A program made the translations under genes and the position numbers. This document shows positions 1-7,722 of a stretch of DNA of 64,000 nt, one piece after another. The DNA comes from Maridesulfovibrio salexigens DSM 2638 (GTDB lineage: Bacteria; Desulfobacterota; Desulfovibrionia; Desulfovibrionales; Desulfovibrionaceae). The stretch covers positions 2,596,501-2,660,500 of the forward strand of contig NC_012881.1 in NCBI RefSeq assembly GCF_000023445.1, written 5' to 3'. The first letter of the stretch is position 1; each line of letters starts with the position of its first letter. Under the pieces are notes generated by a model, which was given only the letters and a program-made list of their open reading frames with translations, was not told the origin of the DNA and did not search any database.

Positions 1-1438
1 GCCAGAGAGCCAGTGCGCCTTTTTTCAACGCGCCGATGGAGAAACCGCCGTTAAAGCAAAGTATGGCAGCAGTACCGACCGCAATCAAAGTTGCGGGAAC
101 AGCACCGGACAAGGCTGGCATTTTATATGCCTGAGCCAACTCGCCTACAACGTAACGCTGAATACGGGTTGCACTATCAAGAGTGGTAGCTGCGAAGCTG
201 ACAAGGAACACACCCATGATTGCAAGCGCGATATTTGCAGGGATACCGTAGCTGGCCATAAGGTTTGCAGAGCCTTCAACAAAAGCACCAAGCTTTGCGC
301 CAAGTCCGGCTGCGGAAGCCCATGATGCGTAGTGGGTGGTAAAAGCAGCTGTTCCGGTCAGGAACTGACCGTCAGCAGTGTGCTTGCCAAGTCCAAGCCC
401 CGCACCGACAGCAACGATAACAAGGATAGACAGCGCAGCTTCCATAAGCATGGAACCGTAACCGATCATACGGGAATCGCGCTCGGTCTCGCACTGCTTG
501 GCGGAAGTTCCGGAACTGACCAGTGAATGGAAACCGGAAATAGCACCACAAGCGATAATTACGAACAGAAAGGGCAGCATAGGAGGAGCACCCTGCGGAT
601 CAAGATCCAGTGCCGGAGCTACGAATGTGGGATGAGCCACAACAGCACCGACAACCAACAGAATAAGAGCTACGAAAAGCTGGTGTCCGTTGATGTAGTC
701 ACGAGGCTGCAAAAGGGTGGTGACCGGAAGAATGGACGCGATAAATGCGTAGACCAGCATAATCAAAGTCCAAACTACGATAGGGTTCATACCTGCGATG
801 GCGGGCATTTTGAAAGGCAGATAAACACCGACCACAACAAATGCGTACATAGCGATAAGAGCAAGAATGGACCAAACGGTATGGTTCGCACCTTTCTTAT
901 ACATGAGCCATCCAAGGCCGATGGCAATGGGAACCTCACTCCAGACCGGAATTACCGCGGCAGGATACATATTGAAAAGAATAGCGATGATCAGTGCAAA
1001 TACGGCAATAACAATCAGAAGTTCAAAAAAGATAATAATCAAGAACAATGAACGTACGCGATTGTTGAGCAGTCCTGCTGCGAGATCACCAACAGAACGG
1101 CCCTGATTGCGTAAGCTGACTACGAGAGAACCGAAGTCATGAACAGCACCCATGAAAATGGCACCGAAGAAAACCCAAAGAACAGCGGGCACCCAACCCC
1201 AGATAATAGCAATTGCGGGACCTACAATGGGACCAAGTCCGGCAATGGAAGTAAAATGGTGCCCGAAGAGCACTTCCTTTTTAGTAGGAACAAAGTCTTT
1301 ACCATCCTCAAGTTCACAGCTGGGACAAACCTTGTTCTCATCAACCTGAAAAATTTTTTTAGCCAGAAATTTGCCATAGGTATGATACGCTACAATATAC
1401 CCCACAAAGCAAAGACCGGCGATAACGAGTGAGTTCAC
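1..1438 (-). CDS. cstA: CstA-family carbon starvation / peptide-pyruvate transporter (3' end outside window)
   Basis: Reverse-strand translation starts VNSLVIAGLCFVGYIVAYHT and continues as one open frame of about 479 codons to the window edge. Long hydrophobic segments alternate with short loops. The family hallmarks are visible: FGHHFTSIAGLGPIVGPAIA near residue 50, then GAVHDFGSLVVSLRNQGRS, and CGAISGFHSLVSSGTSAKQ further on. CstA proteins are inner-membrane carriers for peptides or pyruvate. The start is a GTG at 1438 preceded by GGAGG (1446-1450) with 7 nt spacing. No ATG is better placed, and upstream in-frame sequence carries no start with an SD. The C-terminus lies left of position 1. 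It has its own long leader with an inverted repeat, so it is probably transcribed independently of the MBL gene upstream. Confidence 0.93.
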   Translation of the reverse strand, partial: MNSLVIAGLCFVGYIVAYHTYGKFLAKKIFQVDENKVCPSCELEDGKDFVPTKKEVLFGHHFTSIAGLGPIVGPAIAIIWGWVPAVLWVFFGAIFMGAVHDFGSLVVSLRNQGRSVGDLAAGLLNNRVRSLFLIIIFFELLIVIAVFALIIAILFNMYPAAVIPVWSEVPIAIGLGWLMYKKGANHTVWSILALIAMYAFVVVGVYLPFKMPAIAGMNPIVVWTLIMLVYAFIASILPVTTLLQPRDYINGHQLFVALILLVVGAVVAHPTFVAPALDLDPQGAPPMLPFLFVIIACGAISGFHSLVSSGTSAKQCETERDSRMIGYGSMLMEAALSILVIVAVGAGLGLGKHTADGQFLTGTAAFTTHYASWASAAGLGAKLGAFVEGSANLMASYGIPANIALAIMGVFLVSFAATTLDSATRIQRYVVGELAQAYKMPALSGAVPATLIAVGTAAILCFNGGFSIGALKKGALALW

Positions 1439-1824
1439 CTCAATACCTCCAAAGAAAAAAGAACCAATACAGGCAGAAAGACATGATATCTTTCCGAAAC
1501 CACACACTATACAAGCACCCTGCTTCTAAAACCCGTTCCGGATTCAAACCGCCCGTTGTTAGAAAACAACATTAAATCTATGAATCCGGCCCCCTCGGGA
1601 CAGCAGTGGGCACTCATAATAATTTTAGGACTCTACTACCTAAATTATTTCAGCATGAATTACCAGTTCCCTTTTAAAAACCTCGTAACCACAACCGTTT
1701 GCAATTTCACGATTCAAAATAACACATGAGATATTAGCGATTAACCTGCAACAAGTTCACCGAAAATCGTTTTTACGCAAATAATGCACCCACAATTTAA
1801 TTGCAGAATCATTGCAGCGCACTC
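1439..1824 (-). promoter_or_regulatory. Leader/promoter region of cstA with nested inverted repeats
   Basis: This 386-nt gap holds no gene. It contains a 9-bp perfect inverted repeat, CCGGATTCA (1538-1546) with TGAATCCGG (1581-1589). Nested inside it is a second hairpin, GTTGTT (1555-1560) with AACAAC (1565-1570). The structure ends about 100 nt upstream of the GTG start, so it would lie in the 5' untranslated RNA if transcription begins in the AT-rich part near 1600-1800. No Shine-Dalgarno sequestration is obvious. It could be a regulator-binding cruciform or an RNA leader element. I see no convincing -35/-10 pair. Confidence 0.5.
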
Positions 1825-2577
1825 TTAAGTACCTTCCACCACATCAACCTTGGCAAAAGCTGGCTCATGCAGCGGAATAAGAATATCGGCCATTTCTTTG
1901 ACCTGCAGCATGATGTCATAAGCTTTATAGGTATTAACCGAAGTCCCCGGAGGAATAACTTCCATCTCCATGCCCCGTATTTCCGGCGGAGGGTTGAAGT
2001 TCTCCATAATCACGCAGAACCCGGTAATGGCAGCCAGTCCGCCTGCGGTATCAATCATAACAGTCATTCCGCCCGGTGTATGTACCGGGGTATGTATCAT
2101 GCGGATGCCGGGAGCCACTTCGTAATCGCCGTCAACAGCGACCACCTGTCCGGCCTCCTCCACATCCTCCACGTAATCTTCCAGATAGCGGAAATCCAAT
2201 GGATGCGGATCGTGCACGTGATCAAGTTCCTTTCTATGCACATAAAATTTTGCATTGGTGCATTTGTAATCGTTCTCGCAATGGTCATTATGCAGATGGG
2301 TATGAATAACAATATCGATATCTTCAGGTTTGAGTCCGAACTTTGCCAGTCCGTCTTCGAAAGTATGTATTTTGCCACCAAGATCAGCTTCTCGGTCCTC
2401 GGAAATAATGGGCTGCATTTCGCCGGTATCTACAAGAATCTTCTTATCGCCACCCTCCAAATACCAGCTATATATGGGAATGATGTATGGCTGACCGTAG
2501 TCATGTTGATAGGTCATCATACCTTTGTCAAATCTCTTGGTACCCACAACGATGGGGTGAATTCTGTATTTGGACAT
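1825..2577 (-). CDS. MBL-fold hydrolase, N-acyl-homoserine-lactonase-like
   Basis: 250 residues. The metallo-beta-lactamase zinc motif HTHLHNDH lies near residues 92-99. It is followed by the later metal ligands in HTPVHTPGGM (about 160-170) and a final HEPAF histidine near the C-terminus. The family is AttM/AiiA-like lactonases and related hydrolases, cytoplasmic, using a dinuclear metal site to open lactone rings or cleave other esters. The substrate cannot be read from sequence. The start is ATG at 2577 with TAAGGAG 6 nt upstream. No signal peptide is seen. It stands alone between cstA and the MarR-YciI pair and reads in the same direction as both. A true quorum-quenching role is not implied. 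Confidence 0.85.
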   Translation of the reverse strand: MSKYRIHPIVVGTKRFDKGMMTYQHDYGQPYIIPIYSWYLEGGDKKILVDTGEMQPIISEDREADLGGKIHTFEDGLAKFGLKPEDIDIVIHTHLHNDHCENDYKCTNAKFYVHRKELDHVHDPHPLDFRYLEDYVEDVEEAGQVVAVDGDYEVAPGIRMIHTPVHTPGGMTVMIDTAGGLAAITGFCVIMENFNPPPEIRGMEMEVIPPGTSVNTYKAYDIMLQVKEMADILIPLHEPAFAKVDVVEGT

Positions 2578-2655
2578 TGTCAGCTCCTTACCCGGACAGC
2601 TATCCGCCTGATGCTGCTTTTATTATATTAATGATGGCTGCAACATAGCACTGAT

Positions 2656-2991
2656 TTACTTCGGTATCCATTGCTTTAAACGTGACTCGGAAATGAATCC
2701 CTCGATGACAAAGGGATCGCCAGCAATAATTTCAGCAGCCGAACCATCATCTTCAGTTTCAAAAATAATCATGCCGCCGGAGCCATCTGCAAACGGCCCT
2801 CCCCGAAATCCTGCCAGATTGCAGGTCTTCCAGTATTCCACATGTGCAGGCACTGCCTTGCCGATTGCATCCGGGTTGCCTTCCATTAAATAGTAATAGA
2901 CGAACGTTCCCTTCGAATCATTTTCCATATCGCCTCCAAATGCCGGGGTTACTGAAAACATCACCAGAAACGCCAAGAGAACCCACTTCAT
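2656..2991 (-). CDS. Exported YciI-like protein
   Basis: 111 residues. The first 19 form a classic signal peptide (MKWVLLAFLVMFSVTPAFGG). The mature part matches the YCII-related fold: HVEYWKTCNLAGFRGGPFAD, then GGMIIFETEDDGSAAEIIAG and DPFVIEGF, the last being the conserved DPF element. YciI domains are small dimeric alpha-beta barrels, and a secreted version is unusual. AAGGAGGAA lies just upstream of ATG 2991. The MarR stop at 3001 is only 9 nt away, so the two form an operon and this protein is a likely MarR target. The catalytic or binding role is unknown. A second, cytoplasmic YciI protein lies at 25077-25376. Confidence 0.8.
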   Translation of the reverse strand: MKWVLLAFLVMFSVTPAFGGDMENDSKGTFVYYYLMEGNPDAIGKAVPAHVEYWKTCNLAGFRGGPFADGSGGMIIFETEDDGSAAEIIAGDPFVIEGFISESRLKQWIPK

Positions 2992-3000
2992 AATTCCTCC

Positions 3001-3417
3001 TTATTCCATGGGGCGGATGGCACCTAAAACCTTAACCACCTGCCTCAGTTCATATTCTGGAATATGTTGCAGCCATTTTTCATTTAATGCTTTCATCTTA
3101 ACCATACATCGCTCAACAACATCCCGGCCTTCTTCTGTCACCTCACACAGGACGACACGGGAATCATCCACGGATCTGGAAGTTTGGATCAAACCAAGAG
3201 CGGAAAGGCGCGCAATAGATTTAGATACGTTCGACTTCTCATAGAGTAAATCCGAAAGAATCGCCTTTTGCGAAACAGGTCCCTGCTCTTTGACAGCTAC
3301 CAGCACTACAAATTGCTGCTGCGCCAAACCGAACTCACGGGTAACACGAGCACCCTCCCGCTGCAGATAAGCTCCCAGACGGAGCAACTCGATCACCATT
3401 TTATTAGCGTATGACAT
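3001..3417 (-). CDS. MarR-family transcriptional regulator
   Basis: 138 residues from ATG 3417 (MSYANKMVIELLRLGAYLQ), which has GGAG 5 nt upstream. A longer frame to a TTG at 3483 exists, and an ATG at 3465, but neither has an SD. The longer frame would also run through the likely operator sequences. The winged-helix core is visible: VSQKAILSDLLYEKSNVSKS is the helix-turn-helix with the recognition helix, and SVDDSRVVLCEVTEEG is the wing with the typical D-x-R. MarR dimers bind palindromic promoter sites and release DNA on binding small phenolic or oxidised ligands. It is cotranscribed with the secreted YciI protein. Two repeated boxes immediately upstream suggest autoregulation. Confidence 0.88.
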   Translation of the reverse strand: MSYANKMVIELLRLGAYLQREGARVTREFGLAQQQFVVLVAVKEQGPVSQKAILSDLLYEKSNVSKSIARLSALGLIQTSRSVDDSRVVLCEVTEEGRDVVERCMVKMKALNEKWLQHIPEYELRQVVKVLGAIRPME

Positions 3418-3427
3418 TACTTCTCCA

Positions 3428-3488
3428 TTTAGTTTCCTAGTCAACCTTTCATTTAAATCGCGCATTTTTAGTTTCTTTGTCAACTAAA
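3428..3488 (-). promoter_or_regulatory. Two MarR-type operator boxes upstream of the marR gene
   Basis: On the minus strand the pattern GTTGACNNNGAAACTAAA occurs twice, at 3484-3467 and 3445-3428, with starts 39 bp apart. The first box is a near-perfect palindrome, TTTAGTT and AACTAAA separated by 8 nt (3467-3488). The second is similar with one weaker arm. Both lie directly before the SD of the MarR gene. Repeated palindromes of this size at this place are typical MarR autoregulation sites. Binding is inferred. Confidence 0.55.
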
Positions 3489-3857
3489 TGTTTTCACAAG
3501 ACCGGTAAAACACCCTCAGGAATCACGTGAAAATATAAACAACTTAAGAAGAGGTGTCTTAAAATATATTTAAAACTAACTTTAAGACAAAAAGCATAAA
3601 TCAGAACAAATACCTACAATACTCTGAAATTAATATTTTTATTAAATACATTGTTATTTTTTTCACGATATTTTGTTCAAACACATGTACTTCAAGTGAG
3701 TCTTAATGTGAAAAAATGTTATTTTTTTCTTTATCCCAAAAAAGTTTGTTTATTTTTTCACAGGGCCATAAAAAGAGTGTAAGTTGAGAAATCAACGAAC
3801 AATCACAGCACAATCATTATTTAAACCTAAATAAAAGAAGGAAGTGAGGAGGTCACT
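3489..3857. promoter_or_regulatory. Divergent AT-rich control region between marR and the DUF169 gene
   Basis: No gene is seen here. Several symmetric elements occur. GTCTTAAA (3556-3563) pairs with TTTAAGAC (3581-3588). TGTGAAAAAAT (3707-3717) pairs perfectly with ATTTTTTCACA (3752-3762) over a 34-nt spacer. A further TTTTTTTCACGA lies near 3656-3667, TCACGTGA at 3523-3530, and GTTGAGAAATCAAC near 3784. The spacing fits paired binding of one regulator controlling the rightward DUF169/TSUP unit. The regulator is unknown. I cannot fix a promoter with confidence. Confidence 0.45.
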
Positions 3858-4631
3858 ATGACTTACAAAGAGATCCAAGAACTGCTGATGAAGGAAATGA
3901 GACTTTATCATTACCCTGTAGCCGTTAAATATTTCTTCGATCAGGCTGAAGTGGACGCATTCAAGGAAAAAGCTGATTTCCACGTTCCCCTCAAGCCCAT
4001 GACCTTCTGTCAGTGGGAAATCGCAGCCCGCATGAAAGGCCAGACCGTATACTCCGATGTTGAGGGTCTTGGTTGCGGCAACGCAAAGTACGCTTTCGCA
4101 TGGAAAGAACTGGATGAAGGCGAGATCAAGGGCCATTCCAAGTATGTTGTAGATATGGAGCAGGCTGAAAAATTCGTACTCAGCAAGCCCCGCATCAAAG
4201 AAGGACTTATCGGTATCGCTGTTGCACCCCTTGGCTCTATCGATGGCATCTTCGAACCTGATGTAGTTCACTTTTACTGCGACAACATGCAGGCTTACCA
4301 CTTTGCAGTAGACTACGCTGCTGCTACCGACACCCATCCCCTGCGCCCCAATATCACCATGAACTCCTCTGCTTGCGCAGGCTGCGTATTCACCTACAAT
4401 GAGCAGGAATTCAACATGGTTCCGGCTTGTTCCGGCAGCTACAACGCCGGTAAAACTGAACGCGGTGAAATCAACGTTATGATTCCCGGCACCAAGTTCA
4501 AAAAAATGGTTCAGAGACTGATGGACCGCATGGAAATCGCAAGTTCCGCCATCACCAAACCCGGCGACGGCTTCCCCGGTCAGGATGTCTGCAAGAACTG
4601 TCCTCTGATTATTTTCAAGAAAGAAAAATAG
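3858..4631 (+). CDS. DUF169 family protein
   Basis: 257 residues, cytoplasmic, no signal peptide. DUF169 proteins carry conserved cysteines. Here they sit in FCQWE, GLGCGNAKYAF, SSACAGCVF, VPACSGSYN and a C-terminal VCKNCPL, which suggests metal or cluster binding. The biochemical role of the family is not known to me. The family is common in anaerobes and sulfate reducers. A strong SD, GAGGAGG, lies 6 nt before ATG 3858. It is the first gene of a rightward unit that includes the TSUP exporter 175 nt downstream, with a hairpin between them. It may be highly expressed, given the SD and long regulatory region. Confidence 0.85.
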   Translation: MTYKEIQELLMKEMRLYHYPVAVKYFFDQAEVDAFKEKADFHVPLKPMTFCQWEIAARMKGQTVYSDVEGLGCGNAKYAFAWKELDEGEIKGHSKYVVDMEQAEKFVLSKPRIKEGLIGIAVAPLGSIDGIFEPDVVHFYCDNMQAYHFAVDYAAATDTHPLRPNITMNSSACAGCVFTYNEQEFNMVPACSGSYNAGKTERGEINVMIPGTKFKKMVQRLMDRMEIASSAITKPGDGFPGQDVCKNCPLIIFKKEK

Positions 4632-4644
4632 TAAAAGCAAAAAA

Positions 4645-4678
4645 GCTATCCCCGGACACTGCAATGCCCGGGGATAGC
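4645..4678 (+). terminator. Hairpin between DUF169 and TSUP genes
   Basis: GCTATCCCCGG (4645-4655) pairs perfectly with CCGGGGATAGC (4668-4678) around a 12-nt loop. No T-run follows on the + strand (ACAAATAGG), so it is more likely a partial terminator or mRNA-stabilising element that lets less transcript reach the TSUP gene. Confidence 0.6.
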
Positions 4679-4805
4679 ACAAATAGGAATGAAGGCGCTG
4701 TTCCTGTTCAATCTGAATCTGATAGGGTCTCCGGCTGCTGCAACAGCCGGTAAGGAAGCAGAAAGCAGACACAGCAAAACCAACTTTCGATCAAGGAGAT
4801 ACACT

Positions 4806-5966
4806 ATGTTTAAATCACGCAAAAGCCTTTTGATCATGGCTCTCGCGGCACTGGCAGTGGTGGCCTATATCCAGCCCGCCTTTGCAGACCGCCTCGCAGA
4901 CGCCATCAGCGCTACACCCAAAGGTGCTGAAGCAGGCCAGATCAACACCGAACTCGCTCCCGGCTTTCTTGGAATTCCCGGCGGTCCCAGCGTTAACCTC
5001 GTAATCGGCTTCGTATGGGCGATCTGGGTAGGTTGGATTTTCTCCACCGTTGGCGCATTCGGCGGTATCATGGCCGGTGTCGGTCACATCACCATTTACG
5101 GTTTCGGTAACTACGCATCTACCTTCAAGAAGACCTCTCCGGTCATGAACAAGCTGGTAACCGACTCCATCCGCGTATCTAACCAGTGGCTGGTTGGTAC
5201 TTCCGCGGCAATGTCCTCCTTTAACTACTACAAGATGGGACGCCTCGTTCTGCCGCTGGGTCTTTCCCTTGCAGCAGGTTCCATCGCCGGTTCTTACCTC
5301 GTACCTTGGCTGACAGCCGGTAAAATCTCCCTGAAATCCTACATCGGATTCTTCGGTCTCTTTGTTCTCGCTCTTGGTTGCTACCTGTTCTACGAAACCA
5401 CTCCCAAAGGACAGGCAGGCAAAAAGCAGGCTAAAGAAGCAGCAAAGGCATTCGAAGCTTCCATCAAAGAAGAAAAAGAAGGTGCAAAAGTTGATACTGC
5501 AGCCATGGGTGTTAAGGTTGTCAACTTCTCCCTGACCAAGTGCGTATTCACCTTCTACGGCGTTGAGTTCTCCTTCAACCCCCTCATTCCCGTAGTCGGT
5601 GGTTTCATCATCGCAGCACTTGCTTCCTTCCTCGGCGTGGGCGGCGGATTCCTGCTCGTGCCCTTCCTGACCAGTGTTGCAGGCCTGCCCATGTACCTCG
5701 TTGCAGGTACCTCCGCACTGGCCGTACTCGTAGGTATGACCACCTCCGTCTTTACCTACATGGTTGTTAAAGATACCCCCGTGTTCTGGCCCCTTATCGG
5801 TGTTGAACTCCTCGGTATCCTCGTGGGTTCCTTTATCGGCCCCCGTACTTCCAAGTACATTCCGGACGTATGGCTTAAGCGACTCTTCGTCGTACTGGCT
5901 CTGTACGTAGGTATCCGTTACTCATCTAAGGGATTCCTCGGCTACAGCCTCCTGCCTCCGTTCTAA
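4806..5966 (+). CDS. TauE/SafE (TSUP) family sulfite/sulfonate exporter-like membrane protein
   Basis: 386 residues from ATG 4806 (MFKSRKSLLIMAL), with AAGGAG 7 nt upstream. A longer in-frame start at 4689 lacks an SD and adds a non-hydrophobic tail, so it is rejected. The N-terminus looks like a signal or first membrane segment ending in PAFA. About eight membrane spans follow, in two halves with the TSUP glycine-rich repeats (VGAFGGIMAGVGHITIYGFG near 75 and FLGVGGGFLLVPFLT near 280). A charged cytoplasmic linker rich in K/E/A lies around residues 200-225. The family exports sulfite, sulfonates and related anions. Placement after DUF169 in a probable sulfate reducer suggests export of a sulfur oxyanion, but the substrate is inferred. 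Confidence 0.85.
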   Translation: MFKSRKSLLIMALAALAVVAYIQPAFADRLADAISATPKGAEAGQINTELAPGFLGIPGGPSVNLVIGFVWAIWVGWIFSTVGAFGGIMAGVGHITIYGFGNYASTFKKTSPVMNKLVTDSIRVSNQWLVGTSAAMSSFNYYKMGRLVLPLGLSLAAGSIAGSYLVPWLTAGKISLKSYIGFFGLFVLALGCYLFYETTPKGQAGKKQAKEAAKAFEASIKEEKEGAKVDTAAMGVKVVNFSLTKCVFTFYGVEFSFNPLIPVVGGFIIAALASFLGVGGGFLLVPFLTSVAGLPMYLVAGTSALAVLVGMTTSVFTYMVVKDTPVFWPLIGVELLGILVGSFIGPRTSKYIPDVWLKRLFVVLALYVGIRYSSKGFLGYSLLPPF

Positions 5967-5975
5967 TTAACGATG

Positions 5976-6025
5976 CCTCCGGCGGCTGGGGAAGGGAAAC
6001 TTTTGAAAAAGTCTCCCTTCCCCAG
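5976..6025 (+). repeat. REP-like palindromic element / hairpin after the TSUP gene
   Basis: After CCTCCGGCGG (5978-5987), CTGGGGAAGGGA (5986-5997) pairs with TCCCTTCCCCAG (6014-6025), with further AAACTTTT/AAAAGT complementarity in the loop. The trailing ACCCCATCCCT and AGGGCTTCGCC give it the look of a dispersed extragenic palindrome rather than a simple terminator. No T-run follows directly. I see only one full copy here. A similar CCGGCGGCT/AGCCAGCCGG hairpin lies at 37346-37386. Confidence 0.55.
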
Positions 6026-6088
6026 ACCCCATCCCTTCAAAACTTTTTAATAGGGCTTCGCCTTTTTGTAAGCTAGACCGGAGTAAAG

Positions 6089-6715
6089 ATGTTTGAGTCA
6101 ATTTATCCCATCATAGACAGCCTGCTTATCGCACCCTACCGCATTGGCTTACCTGCCCTTGCGGCTTTTTGGCTTGGTACTGCGGTAGTAGCTTTGTGGT
6201 GTACTCTCATCGGAGAAATCTCCATGAGCCTGATCTACATCTGGAACAGGGAATACTACACTGACTTGAACCGCGAAATGACCCGCATGAACAACATTTC
6301 CATTGAAGCGATCCGTCACAAACAAAAAGACACCTTCAAGTCTGCCAACAAATGGGCAAATGAATATTTCGGCAAAGTCTTCTTTTCCCATGCTGCACTC
6401 TTTGCTGTTTCACTCTGGCCCGTACCTTTTGCCATGGCCTGGCTGCAAACCAGATTCTCCGGTATCGATATCCACACCGTGCCCTTTACCAAATTTTCAC
6501 TCGGCTATCCTTTCGTTTTTATTTTATCTTATATTATTGTACGCTACGGTTTCTCCAAGATAAGACCATTTATACCTGTACTCAAAAAGATTGACGACTT
6601 GAGAGCGGAAGACGCAAAAAAAGCCGGAGAACTCACTTCATGGGACGAACTTGCGCAGATTCCTGAAGAAAACAAGGAAACTGTAGACGGTAGCAGTCTT
6701 GAAAGCAGGGCCTAA
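6089..6715 (+). CDS. Conserved membrane protein of unknown function
   Basis: 208 residues; I do not recognise a named family. It has hydrophobic segments at about 18-50, 98-125 and 145-165, so three or four spans are likely. Between the first and second a charged stretch (NREYYTDLNREMTRMNN...) with many Asn/Arg is probably cytoplasmic. The C-terminal 40 residues are soluble and acidic. CGGAG lies 6 nt before ATG 6089. It is followed 52 nt later by the PhnD-like gene, so it is probably cotranscribed with the sensor pair downstream. It could be an accessory subunit of the TSUP exporter or of the sensor. This is context only. Confidence 0.7.
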   Translation: MFESIYPIIDSLLIAPYRIGLPALAAFWLGTAVVALWCTLIGEISMSLIYIWNREYYTDLNREMTRMNNISIEAIRHKQKDTFKSANKWANEYFGKVFFSHAALFAVSLWPVPFAMAWLQTRFSGIDIHTVPFTKFSLGYPFVFILSYIIVRYGFSKIRPFIPVLKKIDDLRAEDAKKAGELTSWDELAQIPEENKETVDGSSLESRA

Positions 6716-6767
6716 TCATGAACAGAATTCTCACCGGGAAAGGCGCTCCTCTCTCGAGGGAGAATTC

Positions 6768-7712
6768 ATGTTCAAGCTCAAATACACCCTTCCGGCAATT
6801 TTCCTGTTGGCTGGAGCAGCAATATACTTTTTCGGATCACAGCCTGAAGAAAAAGTTGTGCGCGTGGACATGTCCATCCGCGAGGAAGTGCGCGTACCGG
6901 AACCCCGTCCGGCTATAACCTATGCCTACCTCCCCCAGTATTCACACCGCGTTTCATATTTAAGGCACAGCAAACTCATCGACTACCTTTCCCGCGAATC
7001 CGGGTTTACTATTCGTCAGGTCTTCCCGGATACATTTGAAGAACATCGCCGCATGGTCAAAGACGGTGAAATCGATATTTCCTTCTCCAACCCCATGACC
7101 TACGTAAGCATCGCCCAAAACGGTGCACGGGCCTTTGCGCGGATCATCGAACCTTCCGGCAGCCCTACATTCAGGGGACAGATCATTACCCGCAAGGACA
7201 ATCGGGCCATCACAAGACTCAAAGACTGCATCGGAAAAACATGGATCGCCGTAGACCCTCTATCTGCGGGCGGCTATCTTTTTCCATTGGGCCTTTTTCT
7301 GAAAAACGGAATCAAGGAATCTGATTTCAAGGAAATCTCATTTGCCCCCGGACCGGGCGGTAAACAGGAAAAAGCGGTCCTCGCGGTCTACGCCGGTAAA
7401 TACGATTTTGCATCAATCCGTGAAGGAACACTTAACGTCGTTCGCGATAAAATTAATATAGATAAGATCAGAATAGTTGCGGAAACCGAGCCTTTTCCGG
7501 GCTGGGTTTATGCCGCCCGCAAAGGCTTATCCGAAAAAGTCGTCGATAAAATCAAATACTGCATGTTCCGTATGTCTATGGATAATCCGGAACAGGCCGC
7601 TATTCTATATCAGGCAGGGATGAGAGGCATTATTCCTGCTCAGGACAGCGATTACGATTCGGTAAGGACGCTTACGGAAGAATTAGGACTGAACATTGAT
7701 TACGGACAATAG
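6768..7712 (+). CDS. PhnD-like phosphate/phosphonate-type periplasmic binding protein (membrane anchored)
   Basis: 314 residues from ATG 6768 (MFKLKYTLP) behind GAGGGAG. Upstream in-frame ATGs (6699, 6718 in another frame) overlap the previous gene and lack an SD. An uncleaved hydrophobic anchor (residues 6-24) precedes a type-2 periplasmic binding fold. Features of the PhnD/PtxB group are visible: DISFSNPMTYVSIAQNGARA, then GKTWIAVDPLSAGGYLFP and YDFASIREG. No permease or ATPase lies nearby. The histidine kinase starts 10 nt downstream, so this protein most likely senses an anion for the kinase rather than feeding a transporter. The ligand is unknown; an oxyanion handled by the TSUP exporter is one guess. 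Confidence 0.85.
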   Translation: MFKLKYTLPAIFLLAGAAIYFFGSQPEEKVVRVDMSIREEVRVPEPRPAITYAYLPQYSHRVSYLRHSKLIDYLSRESGFTIRQVFPDTFEEHRRMVKDGEIDISFSNPMTYVSIAQNGARAFARIIEPSGSPTFRGQIITRKDNRAITRLKDCIGKTWIAVDPLSAGGYLFPLGLFLKNGIKESDFKEISFAPGPGGKQEKAVLAVYAGKYDFASIREGTLNVVRDKINIDKIRIVAETEPFPGWVYAARKGLSEKVVDKIKYCMFRMSMDNPEQAAILYQAGMRGIIPAQDSDYDSVRTLTEELGLNIDYGQ

Positions 7713-7722
7713 GGAGGCTAAA

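Noticed and set aside
1801-2631. 276-codon + strand frame across the MBL gene
   Set aside because: Antisense shadow of the lactonase-like gene.
3792-4772. 326-codon minus-strand frame over the DUF169 gene
   Set aside because: Antisense shadow; the DUF169 frame has a strong SD and conserved cysteines.
4689-4805. Upstream extension of the TSUP protein
   Set aside because: No SD, and it would bury the signal/first membrane segment; ATG 4806 has AAGGAG.
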